In this document: one piece after another, positions 5,442 to 13,991 of the stretch
Layout: each line of letters opens with the position of its first letter
Position numbering within the stretch: the stretch's first letter is position 1
Origin: a virus
Reading direction: 5' to 3' (one strand)
Virus record (IMG/VR): IMGVR_UViG_3300050025_000047
Span: 1 to 29,699 of that record
Length of the DNA stretch: 29,699 nt
Notes under the pieces: generated by a model
Told to the model about the DNA's origin: nothing
Seen by the model: the letters and a program-made list of their open reading frames with translations, nothing else
Databases searched by the model: none
Position numbers and translations under genes: made by a program

Positions 5442-5512
5442 AACTCAATCCCTGTAATCTCTGCTTCGAGTGGATGTACTGGGCAGAGATTATGCTAACA
5501 GACATACCATAA
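5438..5512 (+). CDS. Possible 24-aa CxxC micropeptide
   Basis: MKLNPCNLCFEWMYWAEIMLTDIP: 24 aa, starting in an ATGA overlap with the acetyltransferase stop, with a NPCNLC (CxxC) motif followed by an aromatic hydrophobic stretch. It may be a real coupled micropeptide or a chance ORF. No ribosome site of its own is evident. Confidence 0.3.
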   Translation: MKLNPCNLCFEWMYWAEIMLTDIP

Positions 5513-5536
5513 CCGTAACACAAGGAGCAAAAGAAA

Positions 5537-5767
5537 ATGGCATTCAGCTTTAAAAATCTCGATGAGATCCTCGAAGATACGTTGCTAATGGGTTCTATGG
5601 CGGCGTCGATTTTTGTGAAGAATCCTAACTCTCAAGCCACCGCAGGGAAGCTCATTAACTCTGTAGCACAGATGCTTCAGGTTATCGAAGCACAGCTTGG
5701 TCTAGCACCGACAGTTCCTGCTGCTACCGCCGCAACTCCAGCGACTGCTGTCACAGCAACGAAGTAA
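5537..5767 (+). CDS. Hypothetical 76-aa protein
   Basis: 76 aa with an AAGGAG site before the ATG. Residues 1-58 look helical (FKNLDEILEDTLLMGSMAASIFV...GKLINSVAQMLQVIEAQLGL) and the C-terminus is an Ala/Thr/Pro-rich linker. The linker next to a virion Ig-like gene suggests a small structural protein, but no family is recognised. Confidence 0.6.
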   Translation: MAFSFKNLDEILEDTLLMGSMAASIFVKNPNSQATAGKLINSVAQMLQVIEAQLGLAPTVPAATAATPATAVTATK

Positions 5768-5775
5768 AGGATTCT

Positions 5776-6285
5776 ATGCCTTTTATTGAAATTCGTAATG
5801 AAGAAACTCGTTACGAAAAAGAGTTTGAGAAGTTTGTTATTGAGCAGTTGTATGAGCTTCGTATGCTTGTGCATGAAATTCTCAAGTTTGTCAGTCCTTT
5901 CCCTCCTAGCACCGTGACTGGCGGTATAATCAGTCAAACAGGAGATACCATGCTTTCTATCACACCCGGCAACAGTCCTCAGTTTGCAATCACTCCCACC
6001 TTCAGCGGCGCCGCGTTTACCACGCTCGCTTCTGCTGCTTCGGTCGTGTCTAGCGATCCGGTTAACTTCCCGATCACGCTTGATCCTACAGATCCGACTG
6101 GTCTTAACATGACCGCCGTGATTCCTACCACAGCGACGCCGACTGGCGGCAGTGAAGCTATCACAGTCGCTTGGACTTATGTTAACGTCGATGGCTCTGT
6201 CGCCACTGTCGTTGGCACTGTCACTGAGACTGGTATCGTGCCTGCCTCTAACGTCACCGGCGGCTCGTTCGCACAAACTGTCTAA
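5776..6285 (+). CDS. Ig-like phage surface/decoration protein
   Basis: 169 aa. Residues 1-40 form a charged helix (FIEIRNEETRYEKEFEKFVIEQLYELRMLVHEILKFV), then a Pro-rich hinge leads to a Thr/Ser/Val/Gly-rich beta domain (about 60-169) ending in VTVAWTYVNVDG-type strands of an Ig-like fold. Such domains decorate many tailed-phage virions and bind carbohydrates weakly. AAAGGA lies before the ATG and the gap from the previous stop is 8 nt. Oligomerising helix plus Ig-like domain is a plausible head or tail decoration; exact location unknown. Confidence 0.6.
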   Translation: MPFIEIRNEETRYEKEFEKFVIEQLYELRMLVHEILKFVSPFPPSTVTGGIISQTGDTMLSITPGNSPQFAITPTFSGAAFTTLASAASVVSSDPVNFPITLDPTDPTGLNMTAVIPTTATPTGGSEAITVAWTYVNVDGSVATVVGTVTETGIVPASNVTGGSFAQTV

Positions 6286-6303
6286 CCTAGAAAGTAGCTA
6301 ACG

Positions 6304-8172
6304 TTGAGTCAGCGCGAAGTAGATCAGAAGGTACGAGAGATTCTCCGCTCCCTAGAGATAGGAGAGACTGGAGACACTTTCGTACCTAGGTCTACGATCT
6401 TAGGTTACAATCTGATACCCACAGACATAGCCAAGACCTCAGACGAGAAAAAGCAAATCTTTCGCGCTAATGCTCTGATGGATCTATACTACTTCGCCAC
6501 CGTGGTCATGGGTAAGAACCGCTTCTCTAAAAACCCTGACAAATCCAAGAACCTCCACTATCAAATGTGTCTCACGGTGATGAAAGATGGCCTTAAAGAA
6601 GGAATCGAAATACCTAGAGATCACTTTAAATCTACTGTCTACAGCGAGTGTTTTCCAATCTGGCGTGCTTTACCATTCGGTAAACGGGAAGAAGATTTCT
6701 TCACCAGTATCGGATATTCAGACTTGTATATTGAATGGATGCGACGAACGCATTCTCAAGACATTCGTATCCTCTTGGTCTCTGAGACAATTAAGAACGC
6801 TATCAAACTAGGTATTCGTATCTCAAATCACTACGAGAACAACGGATTCTTTAGACACCTCTTCCCAGAGATAATGCCTACCGAGAAAGAGACATGGACG
6901 AATGAGAGTTTGCATCAACGTAGAACTCCAGCCGGGCGTGGACAGGGCGAAGGAACGTTTGATTTTATCGGTGTTGGAGCGGCTTTGCAGTCCAGACACT
7001 ATAACGTTGTGGTCCAGGATGATCTTGTCGGAAGAGAAGCAAGAAAATCCTCAGTCATCATGGCAGACACAATCGACTACCACCAGATTCTTGTCGGCGC
7101 CACAGATAGTGATCCCGATAATCCCGGACGAGACTTTGATGAAATCGTAGTAGGAAATCGCTGGAGTCACGATGATCTTAATAGCCACATCCGCAAGGAA
7201 GAACCTTATTTCTCTTGGACTACACACTCTGCTCTTGGTGGATGCTGTGCTCTTCATCCTTTCGGCGAGCCTATATTTCCTGAAGCTTTCACACGTGAGA
7301 AGCTTCTACGCTGGAAGCGCCGTCTTGGTAGCTATCATTTTTCTTGTCAATTTCTCAACTATCCTATTGATCCGTCTAAAGCCAGGTTTAATATGGCTGA
7401 TTTTCGGTACTTCAACTTCGAGAAAGTCACCGGAGCGTTGGCGATTCCTAAAGAGTCTTCGGCGTCACGTCTCTTTGAGCTTTCACAGCCACAGCAGTAC
7501 AGAATAACCATCCGCCATCATGTAGCAGAAGGGGATGTAGAAAAAGACGTGTTCCCACGCAACCTTGATCGTTATATGGTTGTCGATCCTAATCACGGCG
7601 GCTCGCACCTTGGACAAGAGGCAGGCAAAGAAGGACGATGCCGCCATGCTATCGCGGTGACTGGTGTGAGTCGCGATCCTCGTAGAATCTATCTGCTCGA
7701 TCAGTGGGCTAAGGCTGTAGATATTAAAGAGTTTGTCAAAGCTGTGTTTTTCTTTGCTGTAAAATGGAAGCTTACAAAAGTTTACGTCGAGGCTGTAGCA
7801 GCGCAGAAGTACTTGCTCTATCATCTCAACGAGTTCGTCGTAGACCACAAAGGTTCACGACCTGAGATAGCAGCGATTGTTTTTCTTCCTCTCAAGACTC
7901 CACAGAAAGCTGGCGCCAAGGCTGAGAGAATCGAGAACTTTATCCCTACGGTCGAGGCGCACGAACTCTGGCTGGATGCTAACAACTGCACCGAGTTCAA
8001 AGAAGAAGCTGAAACCTATGGTCAGCGAAAAGGTTTAATCGACTTGCTTGATGTTATAAGCTACGGTCCTCAAGTGTGGAAATTTGACACACGCTCTCAA
8101 GAACATATCGAAGACTTCATGTCCAAGCAACGTGCTAAGTTCGTACGTCGTATGGCTGCATCAGCAGCATAG
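6304..8172 (+). CDS. terL: Terminase large subunit (TerL), DNA-packaging ATPase/nuclease
   Basis: 622 aa. TerL drives DNA into the procapsid with ATP and cuts the concatemer. ATPase: variant Walker A IPRDHFKST at 103-111 and Walker B NVVVQDD at 234-240. RNase H-like nuclease: first Asp in MVVDPNHGG (D428), an acid in KVYVEAVAA (E496), and a C-terminal Asp in LIDLLDVISYG (D580 or D583). Length is usual for the family. The start is TTG: an in-frame TAG lies just upstream and no ATG, GTG or TTG occurs again before residue 59. The ribosome site is weak, which suits low TerL expression. Confidence 0.95.
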   Translation: MSQREVDQKVREILRSLEIGETGDTFVPRSTILGYNLIPTDIAKTSDEKKQIFRANALMDLYYFATVVMGKNRFSKNPDKSKNLHYQMCLTVMKDGLKEGIEIPRDHFKSTVYSECFPIWRALPFGKREEDFFTSIGYSDLYIEWMRRTHSQDIRILLVSETIKNAIKLGIRISNHYENNGFFRHLFPEIMPTEKETWTNESLHQRRTPAGRGQGEGTFDFIGVGAALQSRHYNVVVQDDLVGREARKSSVIMADTIDYHQILVGATDSDPDNPGRDFDEIVVGNRWSHDDLNSHIRKEEPYFSWTTHSALGGCCALHPFGEPIFPEAFTREKLLRWKRRLGSYHFSCQFLNYPIDPSKARFNMADFRYFNFEKVTGALAIPKESSASRLFELSQPQQYRITIRHHVAEGDVEKDVFPRNLDRYMVVDPNHGGSHLGQEAGKEGRCRHAIAVTGVSRDPRRIYLLDQWAKAVDIKEFVKAVFFFAVKWKLTKVYVEAVAAQKYLLYHLNEFVVDHKGSRPEIAAIVFLPLKTPQKAGAKAERIENFIPTVEAHELWLDANNCTEFKEEAETYGQRKGLIDLLDVISYGPQVWKFDTRSQEHIEDFMSKQRAKFVRRMAASAA

Positions 8173-8180
8173 GAGAAAAA

Positions 8181-8465
8181 GTGGAGATTAACTGGGCTGC
8201 TATATCAGCGATTGTCTCTGTCATCACTCTTGTTGGTGTAGTGGGAGTCGGTGGTGTGATGTGGGGAACATTGTCTGAGAAAGTTGCAACTACTGTAGAA
8301 GGTTTAAAGACAAATGCCACAGATCATGCACATTTTGATACGCGACTAACAGCACACGAGGTGCAACTTGGGCGTCTTGAAGAGTGGAAGAATGGTTATA
8401 ACGCAGCAGTACGCACTGGCTCCAGCGCCGGAACTAGAAAAAACGACGAACAAGTAACAGTGTAA
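8181..8465 (+). CDS. Small single-pass membrane protein (holin- or spanin-like?)
   Basis: 94 aa with a GTG start and AGGAG 5-6 nt upstream. One hydrophobic helix at about residues 6-29 (AAISAIVSVITLVGVVGVGGVMWG) is followed by a polar, probably coiled-coil region (LSEKVATTVEGLKTNATDHAHFDTRLTAHEVQLGRLEEW). N-terminal anchor plus soluble helix resembles inner-membrane spanins and some small phage holins, but neither can be proved. No endolysin is visible near it. Confidence 0.5.
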   Translation: MEINWAAISAIVSVITLVGVVGVGGVMWGTLSEKVATTVEGLKTNATDHAHFDTRLTAHEVQLGRLEEWKNGYNAAVRTGSSAGTRKNDEQVTV

Positions 8466-8475
8466 GAGGCTGACT

Positions 8476-8736
8476 ATGAACACGACTCAGATCGAACAAT
8501 GGCTTCTTATCTTCTACGTTGCTAATCAAATCATGTCTGCTTTGGTGCAGGCTTTACCTGCACCAAATGGTAATCCGTGGTATACGTTTTTCTATAAGTT
8601 TATGAACTTGCTTGTGGCTGACTTCAAAAGCTACGCGGCGCAGTTTCCGACTCCGAAGCTTCCTGCTATGAAGTCGATCACAACAGGTGAAATCACCACA
8701 ACTTCTGTACCCGCGCAGACCGAGGAAGTGAAGTAA
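8476..8736 (+). CDS. Small hydrophobic phage protein
   Basis: 86 aa. A hydrophobic N-terminal half (IEQWLLIFYVANQIMSALVQALPAPNGNPWYTFFYKFMNLLVADF) with a PAPNGNPWY turn, then a Pro/Thr-rich polar tail. Similar short proteins with an ALPAP..N.WY motif occur in phage late regions in my recollection, with no firm function. The stop abuts the portal ATG directly. A membrane role together with the preceding gene is possible. Confidence 0.5.
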   Translation: MNTTQIEQWLLIFYVANQIMSALVQALPAPNGNPWYTFFYKFMNLLVADFKSYAAQFPTPKLPAMKSITTGEITTTSVPAQTEEVK

Positions 8737-10689
8737 ATGCCCTATCAACCGCCTACGTTAGTTACTGAGAAGCTTTTTGGTCCGGATAACTACGCTGACC
8801 TGTGTATGTTTATCAAAGATAAATGCGCTCATCTTGATAGACGCTTGCAGACTTTCAGGACTGAGAAGCTGCCTGAGTATGTGCGGTTATACAAGGCTAA
8901 GCCTAAGAATGAGACGAAGGACTTTCCTTGGCCTGGCGCTGCGAATCTGGTAATTCCTGTTATCGGCACTGCCTGTGATGAGTTGCTTGCTCGTGTTATG
9001 GGCGGCATCTATATGTACGATCCTTTGTGGTCTGCGGTAATGTCTGGGGATTTGCCGACGAAAGATACGGAAGAGCTGAAGCTCATTATTCAGAACTTTC
9101 TCATGGATCAAGCGTATGATCCTGACGAGCTTGACCTGTACAGAGTCGAACAGAGTTCATGGCACAGTGCGATTAAGTATGGCACAGGAGTTATCTACAC
9201 ACCATACGAGTATGAGGAACAGGTTGAGCGTCTCTATGGTAGCGGTGGGTTAGGAGAAGAGCCGGTTACATCTACAGATCATGTTTTCACAAAACGTGAT
9301 GGTCCTCATCCTGAACTGCTGCCGCTGAACAGATTCATCTTTGATCCTTCAGTTCCAAAGCTTGAAAACATGAAGTTCATGGGTCATATCGAGTCTCTTG
9401 ATATGTGGGCTGTCAAGGATCTTAAATCTAAGAGTCCTTATTACAAACAGTCCGACATAGACGACTTGCTCAATCGTCCTGACGCCGTGCAAGAAACAGA
9501 AATGGAACGTGAGATAAATGCGCAATTTTCTATTGATTCTAGTGGAGTCGATACTGGCGCTGCTCGCTGGTATTTGTATAATGTCCACTTTACTTTCATT
9601 CTGAACGGCTTGACGTATGCGTTTCAGGCGAAATATCACAAGGCGACTGAGAAGATCTTGTGGATAGTGTTTAACAACTATCCTAAGAATATGCTTCCGT
9701 ATCAGGATTCAAAGCTTGCATACGATGACGAGTCTTATCTCGGCACAGGGTTTGCTGAGATGATTCACATGGTGCAAAAGGAACTTTCACAAAACAACAA
9801 CTGGCGTACCGACAATCGTAACTATGCTATGCTTGGAGCATGGCGCGTAGATCCTGAGTCGAAGCTCTCTTCTATGCTTGACATATTCCCCGGCGTTGCT
9901 ATTCCTGCCCGAAAAGATGAGATTGAATTATTCAAGACTGGAATAGACGTCGGCTATAACGATGGTCCTGATCAATTTCACATGGCGATTGCTAAAGAAC
10001 GTACTGGCGTAGATCCTGCGATGGGTGGTACTGGTGGCGGCATTGTGAACCAAAAGCGCGGTATTTACAGCGCCGCTGGTACTAGCATGGTGATGATGCA
10101 ACAGAACAACAGGAACAGCCTTCGGACTGGTGATATACGTTCATCGCATGTGAAGCTTGGTTGTAAGTTTTTGACGATGTACTCATACTTTGGAATTGGA
10201 GAAAAGCTCAAAAAATATAACAATGCCGCTGATAAGCTCAAGAAAGCTTTAGAGCTTTACAAAGATGGCACGCTCGGACTGAGGCTTCGTCCATCCAGTG
10301 CCTCTATGAACAAAGAGCTTGAACGTCAAAATGGTATCTTGCTTTCTGATCGCCTGGATCGCTACTACGCTTCACAGTCTCAAATGATCCAAGCAATCGC
10401 TACTCCGAACATTCCACCTGACCTTAAAATGTACTACTGCGAATCTCTCCTTGCAACAAGGGCTACTATGCAAGCTTTGCTGCGTTCTTTTAACTCAGAC
10501 AATACTGAAACACAGCTTCCTGCTGTGGAGCAGATTGTCGAAGCTGCCATGAAAATGGCTCAGGCACAGCCTGGAGCAGGAGCAGATAATGGAAATCAGC
10601 AAAGTAGGGGATCTTCTCCCATATCGCAAGTCCCTTCAGGAGTTGTGGGAGCGGGAGGAGTTCCAGCCGGTACTGGCTTACCTCAGTAG
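8737..10689 (+). CDS. Portal protein (head-tail connector)
   Basis: 650 aa. Portal dodecamers form the capsid vertex through which TerL pumps DNA and to which the tail attaches. Residues 63-100 (FPWPGAANLVIPVIGTACDELLARVMGGIYMYDPLW) match the WPGA.N...P.....D...AR.M block of large podovirus-type portals; position after TerL and before scaffold/capsid genes agrees. The middle has AMGGTGGGIVNQKRGIYSAAGTSM followed by helical MMQQNNRNSLRTGD..., typical of the portal stem/wing region. The C-terminal 40 residues are Gly/Gln/Pro-rich and are also encoded over by the next gene in another frame (101 nt overlap). Confidence 0.85.
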   Translation: MPYQPPTLVTEKLFGPDNYADLCMFIKDKCAHLDRRLQTFRTEKLPEYVRLYKAKPKNETKDFPWPGAANLVIPVIGTACDELLARVMGGIYMYDPLWSAVMSGDLPTKDTEELKLIIQNFLMDQAYDPDELDLYRVEQSSWHSAIKYGTGVIYTPYEYEEQVERLYGSGGLGEEPVTSTDHVFTKRDGPHPELLPLNRFIFDPSVPKLENMKFMGHIESLDMWAVKDLKSKSPYYKQSDIDDLLNRPDAVQETEMEREINAQFSIDSSGVDTGAARWYLYNVHFTFILNGLTYAFQAKYHKATEKILWIVFNNYPKNMLPYQDSKLAYDDESYLGTGFAEMIHMVQKELSQNNNWRTDNRNYAMLGAWRVDPESKLSSMLDIFPGVAIPARKDEIELFKTGIDVGYNDGPDQFHMAIAKERTGVDPAMGGTGGGIVNQKRGIYSAAGTSMVMMQQNNRNSLRTGDIRSSHVKLGCKFLTMYSYFGIGEKLKKYNNAADKLKKALELYKDGTLGLRLRPSSASMNKELERQNGILLSDRLDRYYASQSQMIQAIATPNIPPDLKMYYCESLLATRATMQALLRSFNSDNTETQLPAVEQIVEAAMKMAQAQPGAGADNGNQQSRGSSPISQVPSGVVGAGGVPAGTGLPQ

Positions 10690-10906
10690 AGTGAAACAAG
10701 AAGCGTATGAAGCTATATGCGCTATTAACTTGTATGATTCTTCTGAGGAGATTGCAGCCAAGATAAGAGTTTATTTGACTCAACTTAAAGCGTTCAATTC
10801 AGCTCTTCAACTTCCGCAAGTGTTAAAAGAGATCGAAGATCGAAACGAACGAGTAGCAAGTAAGATGGAGCAATACCAAGCTTCGCAAGAAAGGGGTGAA
10901 CTCTAA
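10589..10906 (+). CDS. Hypothetical 105-aa helical protein overlapping the portal gene
   Basis: 105 aa, starting 101 nt inside the portal gene. AGGAG at 10578-10582 with 6-nt spacing supports the ATG at 10589. The protein is almost all helix (SLQELWEREEFQPVLAYLSRVKQEAYEAICAIN; AAKIRVYLTQLKAFNSALQLPQVLKEIEDRNERVASKMEQYQASQERG), suggesting a coiled coil. It is joined to the scaffold-like gene by a TAATG overlap. Small helical genes at this place often encode connector or scaffold helpers; this is inference. Confidence 0.65.
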   Translation: MEISKVGDLLPYRKSLQELWEREEFQPVLAYLSRVKQEAYEAICAINLYDSSEEIAAKIRVYLTQLKAFNSALQLPQVLKEIEDRNERVASKMEQYQASQERGEL

Positions 10907-11637
10907 TGGCACTATTTTCATGGCAGAAAAAACCAAAGGAAGATGGAACAGAGGAGTTTACTCTTCCTGATGAGCTTCAGAATCAGATTAAAGCTGGTGC
11001 TGATGCAGCGGCGCAAATGCCGAAGCTGATGGAGACTCTTAATGGACTTAAGAGTATCATGGAAACACAGTCAAAAGCGCAGAAAGATAAGGAAGACGCT
11101 GAAGCAGCAGCGGCGTTGAGGCTCAAGAATTCTAAGAATCAGGAAGAGACTGATGCTGAGATCGAGGAATTGTTTCTGACTGATCCAAAGGCTGCTATAG
11201 CCAAGGCTACTCAGGGACACACATCGGCTATCCTGACGCTGAATGCTTCTAATATTCGTCGTGAAGTGTTTGAGGATGAGAAAGAGTTTAAGTACTATCA
11301 CGGCGATATCAAGAAAGAAGTTGACACTCTTATCGCCGGCCAGACGCTTCAGGCTCGGAATGATCCCTCTGTTATCAAGAACTGTTATCTCACAGTTCTT
11401 GGTCGTCATAACGACGAGATTGTAGAAGGCAAGATCAAGAGTCGTTTCGCTGGATCTACAGGAACCGGTGGCACATCTAACGGTTCCGCTGGCTCAAGCG
11501 GTGCTGCTGACGACAAAGCTTCTATTCTCCGCGGTCTTGAAAATGATCCTATGGTTCTTAAAGCAGCTCGTACTCTTGGTATGAAGCCTGCTGATTACGC
11601 TAAGATGTTGGATGAAGAAGGGATTGGGTACGCTTAA
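10906..11637 (+). CDS. Probable scaffolding protein
   Basis: 243 aa, acidic and Ala/Lys/Glu-rich with long predicted helices (LPDELQNQIKAGADAAAQMPKLMETLNGLKSIMETQSKAQKDKEDAEAAAALRLKN) and a Gly/Ser linker near 180-200, then a short C-terminal helix (LKAARTLGMKPADYAKMLDEEG). Helical, low-complexity proteins between portal and capsid genes are typically internal scaffolds that guide procapsid assembly. No protease motif is seen. Joined by TAATG to both neighbours. Assignment is from position and composition. Confidence 0.55.
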   Translation: MALFSWQKKPKEDGTEEFTLPDELQNQIKAGADAAAQMPKLMETLNGLKSIMETQSKAQKDKEDAEAAAALRLKNSKNQEETDAEIEELFLTDPKAAIAKATQGHTSAILTLNASNIRREVFEDEKEFKYYHGDIKKEVDTLIAGQTLQARNDPSVIKNCYLTVLGRHNDEIVEGKIKSRFAGSTGTGGTSNGSAGSSGAADDKASILRGLENDPMVLKAARTLGMKPADYAKMLDEEGIGYA

Positions 11638-12248
11638 TGCCTGAGATTAACCATAAAACTCCTGCTGTATCGGAGCCTACGCAGGCAAAAGAACTTGCTG
11701 CTGCGATGCTCGATCCTACGAAGAGTGCTTCTGAGCTTGAGAAAGTGATTGAGGGAATTCTTAAAAAGAAGCACGCTGCCGCTGTAGCTGCGGCGCAACC
11801 ACAAGAGCCGGACTGGTCTAAGATCACCGAAGCCGACTCTTACAACATGCAAATGTACATTCCTGTAATTGATCATGATCTTCCTGATTACATGAATATG
11901 AAGTTGAAAGATCCTGAGTTTGAATGTGTGTGGGCTTCAACAGATAATCGTCGCATTGGTCAACTCTTAGCTGAAGGTTATGAGTATTTGAAGCCAGAAC
12001 ACATCCATCCTGGGTTCAAGATCCCTTTGCCCTTCGACTCTGAGGGCCACTATATGTACGTTGACGTAGTGTGCATGAGAGTCCACAAGCGTATTCTTTA
12101 TGGCAAACGTCGTAGAGGCTTGGAGCTATCTCAGCGTCAACTAGGCAACAACAGTCGTCCTCCTTCAGCTCGTGTAAAAGGCACGTTTGAGCTTGGAGAA
12201 ACTCCCACTCTCGGTGGTGGATTGGATTTTTACGATCCGATTATGTAA
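11637..12248 (+). CDS. Hypothetical 203-aa head-region protein
   Basis: 203 aa. A helical, Ala/Lys-rich N-terminus (residues 1-55) is followed by a globular part (YIPVIDHDLPDYMNMKLKDPEFECVWASTDNRRIGQLLAEGYEYLKPEHIHPGFK) and a basic segment (RVHKRILYGKRRRGLELSQRQLG) near 150-172. It lies between the scaffold-like and decoration-like genes, so it probably takes part in head assembly. I do not recognise the family. Confidence 0.6.
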   Translation: MPEINHKTPAVSEPTQAKELAAAMLDPTKSASELEKVIEGILKKKHAAAVAAAQPQEPDWSKITEADSYNMQMYIPVIDHDLPDYMNMKLKDPEFECVWASTDNRRIGQLLAEGYEYLKPEHIHPGFKIPLPFDSEGHYMYVDVVCMRVHKRILYGKRRRGLELSQRQLGNNSRPPSARVKGTFELGETPTLGGGLDFYDPIM

Positions 12249-12305
12249 CTAAACCTTAACGCGGCATAGCAGGATGCCCCAAAGCAGAAAACAGAGGAGA
12301 GTACT

Positions 12306-12929
12306 ATGGCGGCAAACCTCACTACTCATCTGCCGATTATTCAAGTGTTGGAGAAGGCGGGAACCACGCCATATACTGTCTCCAATAACGAAGCGGCGGG
12401 GCAGACTTTTCTATCTGGAACTCCGGTACAGTTGAACGCTTCAGGCTTTGTACAAGCTTGGGACGGTACAACTGTGTCGCTTGGGATCCTAGGTATCTCA
12501 GAATCCTTTGGACTTAATCTCGGTAGCGCCGGTGCTGGAGCGCCTGTGCCTCCGTTTGGTGGAATCACAGGTAACATCGCTATCGCAACTTACGGCAACG
12601 TTCCTGGACAACCGGGCGGTGTCAATATTGCTATCGGTACTCCTGTATCCGATGGTCGTACACTCTACATGACGCCGAATCAAGACAACATTTTCTCGGC
12701 ATTGTTTGACAATCTCACCGGCACTGTCGCCGCTGATTGGACTCCAGTTCAATCTGACATTGGTAAAAGCTATGGCTTGACCAAAAGCACAGGTGATGGA
12801 ACTTGGTATGTAGACAAGTCCAAAACAGGTGGCTCTGCGGTTGTACAGATCGTGGCTCTTCCTAATGGTTCGGGCCTTAACTATCCTGTCTACTTCCAGT
12901 TCCTCACAACCGCAATCCAGATCAACTAA
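12306..12929 (+). CDS. Probable head decoration protein
   Basis: 207 aa, rich in Gly, Thr, Val, Asn and short beta strands (TPYTVSNNEAAGQTFLSGTPVQLNASGFVQAWDGTTVSLGILGI...), with the AGQTFLSGTPVQL..G.V pattern often seen in lambda gpD/DUF2190-type decoration proteins. It is encoded directly before the major capsid gene, the usual place for such proteins, with a good GAGGAG site. Decoration proteins stabilise the expanded capsid. A capsid-associated beta protein is well supported; the family is less sure. Confidence 0.6.
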   Translation: MAANLTTHLPIIQVLEKAGTTPYTVSNNEAAGQTFLSGTPVQLNASGFVQAWDGTTVSLGILGISESFGLNLGSAGAGAPVPPFGGITGNIAIATYGNVPGQPGGVNIAIGTPVSDGRTLYMTPNQDNIFSALFDNLTGTVAADWTPVQSDIGKSYGLTKSTGDGTWYVDKSKTGGSAVVQIVALPNGSGLNYPVYFQFLTTAIQIN

Positions 12930-12946
12930 CTCAAAGGAGATTTTAC

Positions 12947-13906
12947 ATGCCTCAAGTACGAGCGAAGTTTCCACAACTAATGCAGCCGGGGCTGAGGAAG
13001 ATCTACTTTGACAGTCTCGATAACCAGCTTAAAGCTTCAGATTATCCGAAGGTCTTTCACGAGGTTGATTCGGATTCTGAGTACGAGCAAGAGCTTGAAA
13101 TGGCCGGAATTTCGATTCTTCAGGAAAAGCCTGAGAACGCTTCGACTGCTTATACAGAGATGAAGCAAGGCGCTTCTAAGAGGGTCGAGCCGCTCACGTA
13201 TTCCTTGGGTATCAGAACTTCCAAGGAATTGTACGATGATGACAAGTATGGGTTGGTTGGCAAGAAAGGACCGACGTTGCTTGCTCGCAGCGCAGCGTTC
13301 ACTAAAGAAATGATCGCGTGGAATGTGTTCAACCAAGGCTTCACGTCACAGGTTACGACCTTTGACGGTAATCCTTTGTTCTACAACACCCATGCTCTTC
13401 TCGGCGGTGCGCAGGCTACGCAGATCGCTCCTGGAGCAGCAGGTGTTATCTCAGCGCCGGGCACATATCCTAACCGTCCCTCGGTGGATGTAGATTTCTC
13501 GGTTGCAGGGTTACAGCTTGCTACTAATCACGCAGCGCGTATGATTGACAACATGGGTTTTCCGATCAGACTGCGCTGGGTCAATCTCATCACGCCGCCA
13601 GAGCTTCGGTTCTTGGTTCGTGAGATCCTTGGTTCTTCTGGTAAGCCTTACACAGCAGATAACACCATCAACTCTCTGCTGCCTGAGGATTACAAGAACA
13701 TCGAGGTTCCGTGGCTTAACTCTCCTAGCGCATGGTATCTTGTCGCAGACAAGGCGGATCATGCTTTGGAAGTTATCAATCGTGAAAAGCCTACTACAGA
13801 CTTTGATGATGACTTTGACACCGATGCTATCAAGCAGAAGACTCGTATGAGAGTTGCTGCTTGGTGTCCACGGTGGCAGGGAGTGTGGGGAACGCAGGGA
13901 CCGTAA
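12947..13906 (+). CDS. Major capsid protein, Mu gpT-like
   Basis: 319 aa. The sequence resembles Mu gpT-type HK97-fold capsid proteins: an N-terminal helix and E-loop region (residues 1-80), conserved WNVFNQGFT....TFDGNPLFYNTHALLGG near 125-155, AGLQLATNHAARMIDNMGFPIRLRWVNLITPPELRFLVREIL in the core, and C-terminal RVAAWCPRWQGVWG. No large pro-domain is evident, which agrees with a separate scaffold. AAAGGAG precedes the ATG with good spacing for high expression. Decoration-like gene upstream and hairpins directly downstream support its identity. Confidence 0.85.
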   Translation: MPQVRAKFPQLMQPGLRKIYFDSLDNQLKASDYPKVFHEVDSDSEYEQELEMAGISILQEKPENASTAYTEMKQGASKRVEPLTYSLGIRTSKELYDDDKYGLVGKKGPTLLARSAAFTKEMIAWNVFNQGFTSQVTTFDGNPLFYNTHALLGGAQATQIAPGAAGVISAPGTYPNRPSVDVDFSVAGLQLATNHAARMIDNMGFPIRLRWVNLITPPELRFLVREILGSSGKPYTADNTINSLLPEDYKNIEVPWLNSPSAWYLVADKADHALEVINREKPTTDFDDDFDTDAIKQKTRMRVAAWCPRWQGVWGTQGP

Positions 13907-13910
13907 ACAG

Positions 13911-13968
13911 TTTCGTAATAGAGCATCATTACGAAAAGTGGAAAGGGGTCGAGCCTGCTCCCGACCCC
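13911..13968 (+). promoter_or_regulatory. Two hairpins after the capsid gene
   Basis: TTTCGTAAT/ATTACGAAA (13911-13919, 13928-13936) forms a 9-bp stem with an 8-nt loop; GGGGTCG/CGACCCC (13945-13951, 13962-13968) forms a 7-bp stem with a 10-nt loop. Neither is followed by a T-run, so they are not classical terminators. They could stabilise the capsid message against 3' decay or lower transcription into later genes. Confidence 0.5.
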
Positions 13969-13991
13969 GATCTGCTAAAAGGATCTGAAAA

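Noticed and set aside
5677-6276. 199-aa minus-strand ORF opposite the Ig-like gene
   Set aside because: Arg/Ser-rich shadow of a well-supported plus-strand gene with a good ribosome site.
7172-7507. 111-aa hydrophobic plus-strand ORF inside TerL
   Set aside because: It lies in another frame within the conserved TerL region and has no ribosome site; hydrophobicity follows from the frame shift.
13945-13968. Intrinsic terminator after the capsid gene
   Set aside because: There is no T-run after either stem.
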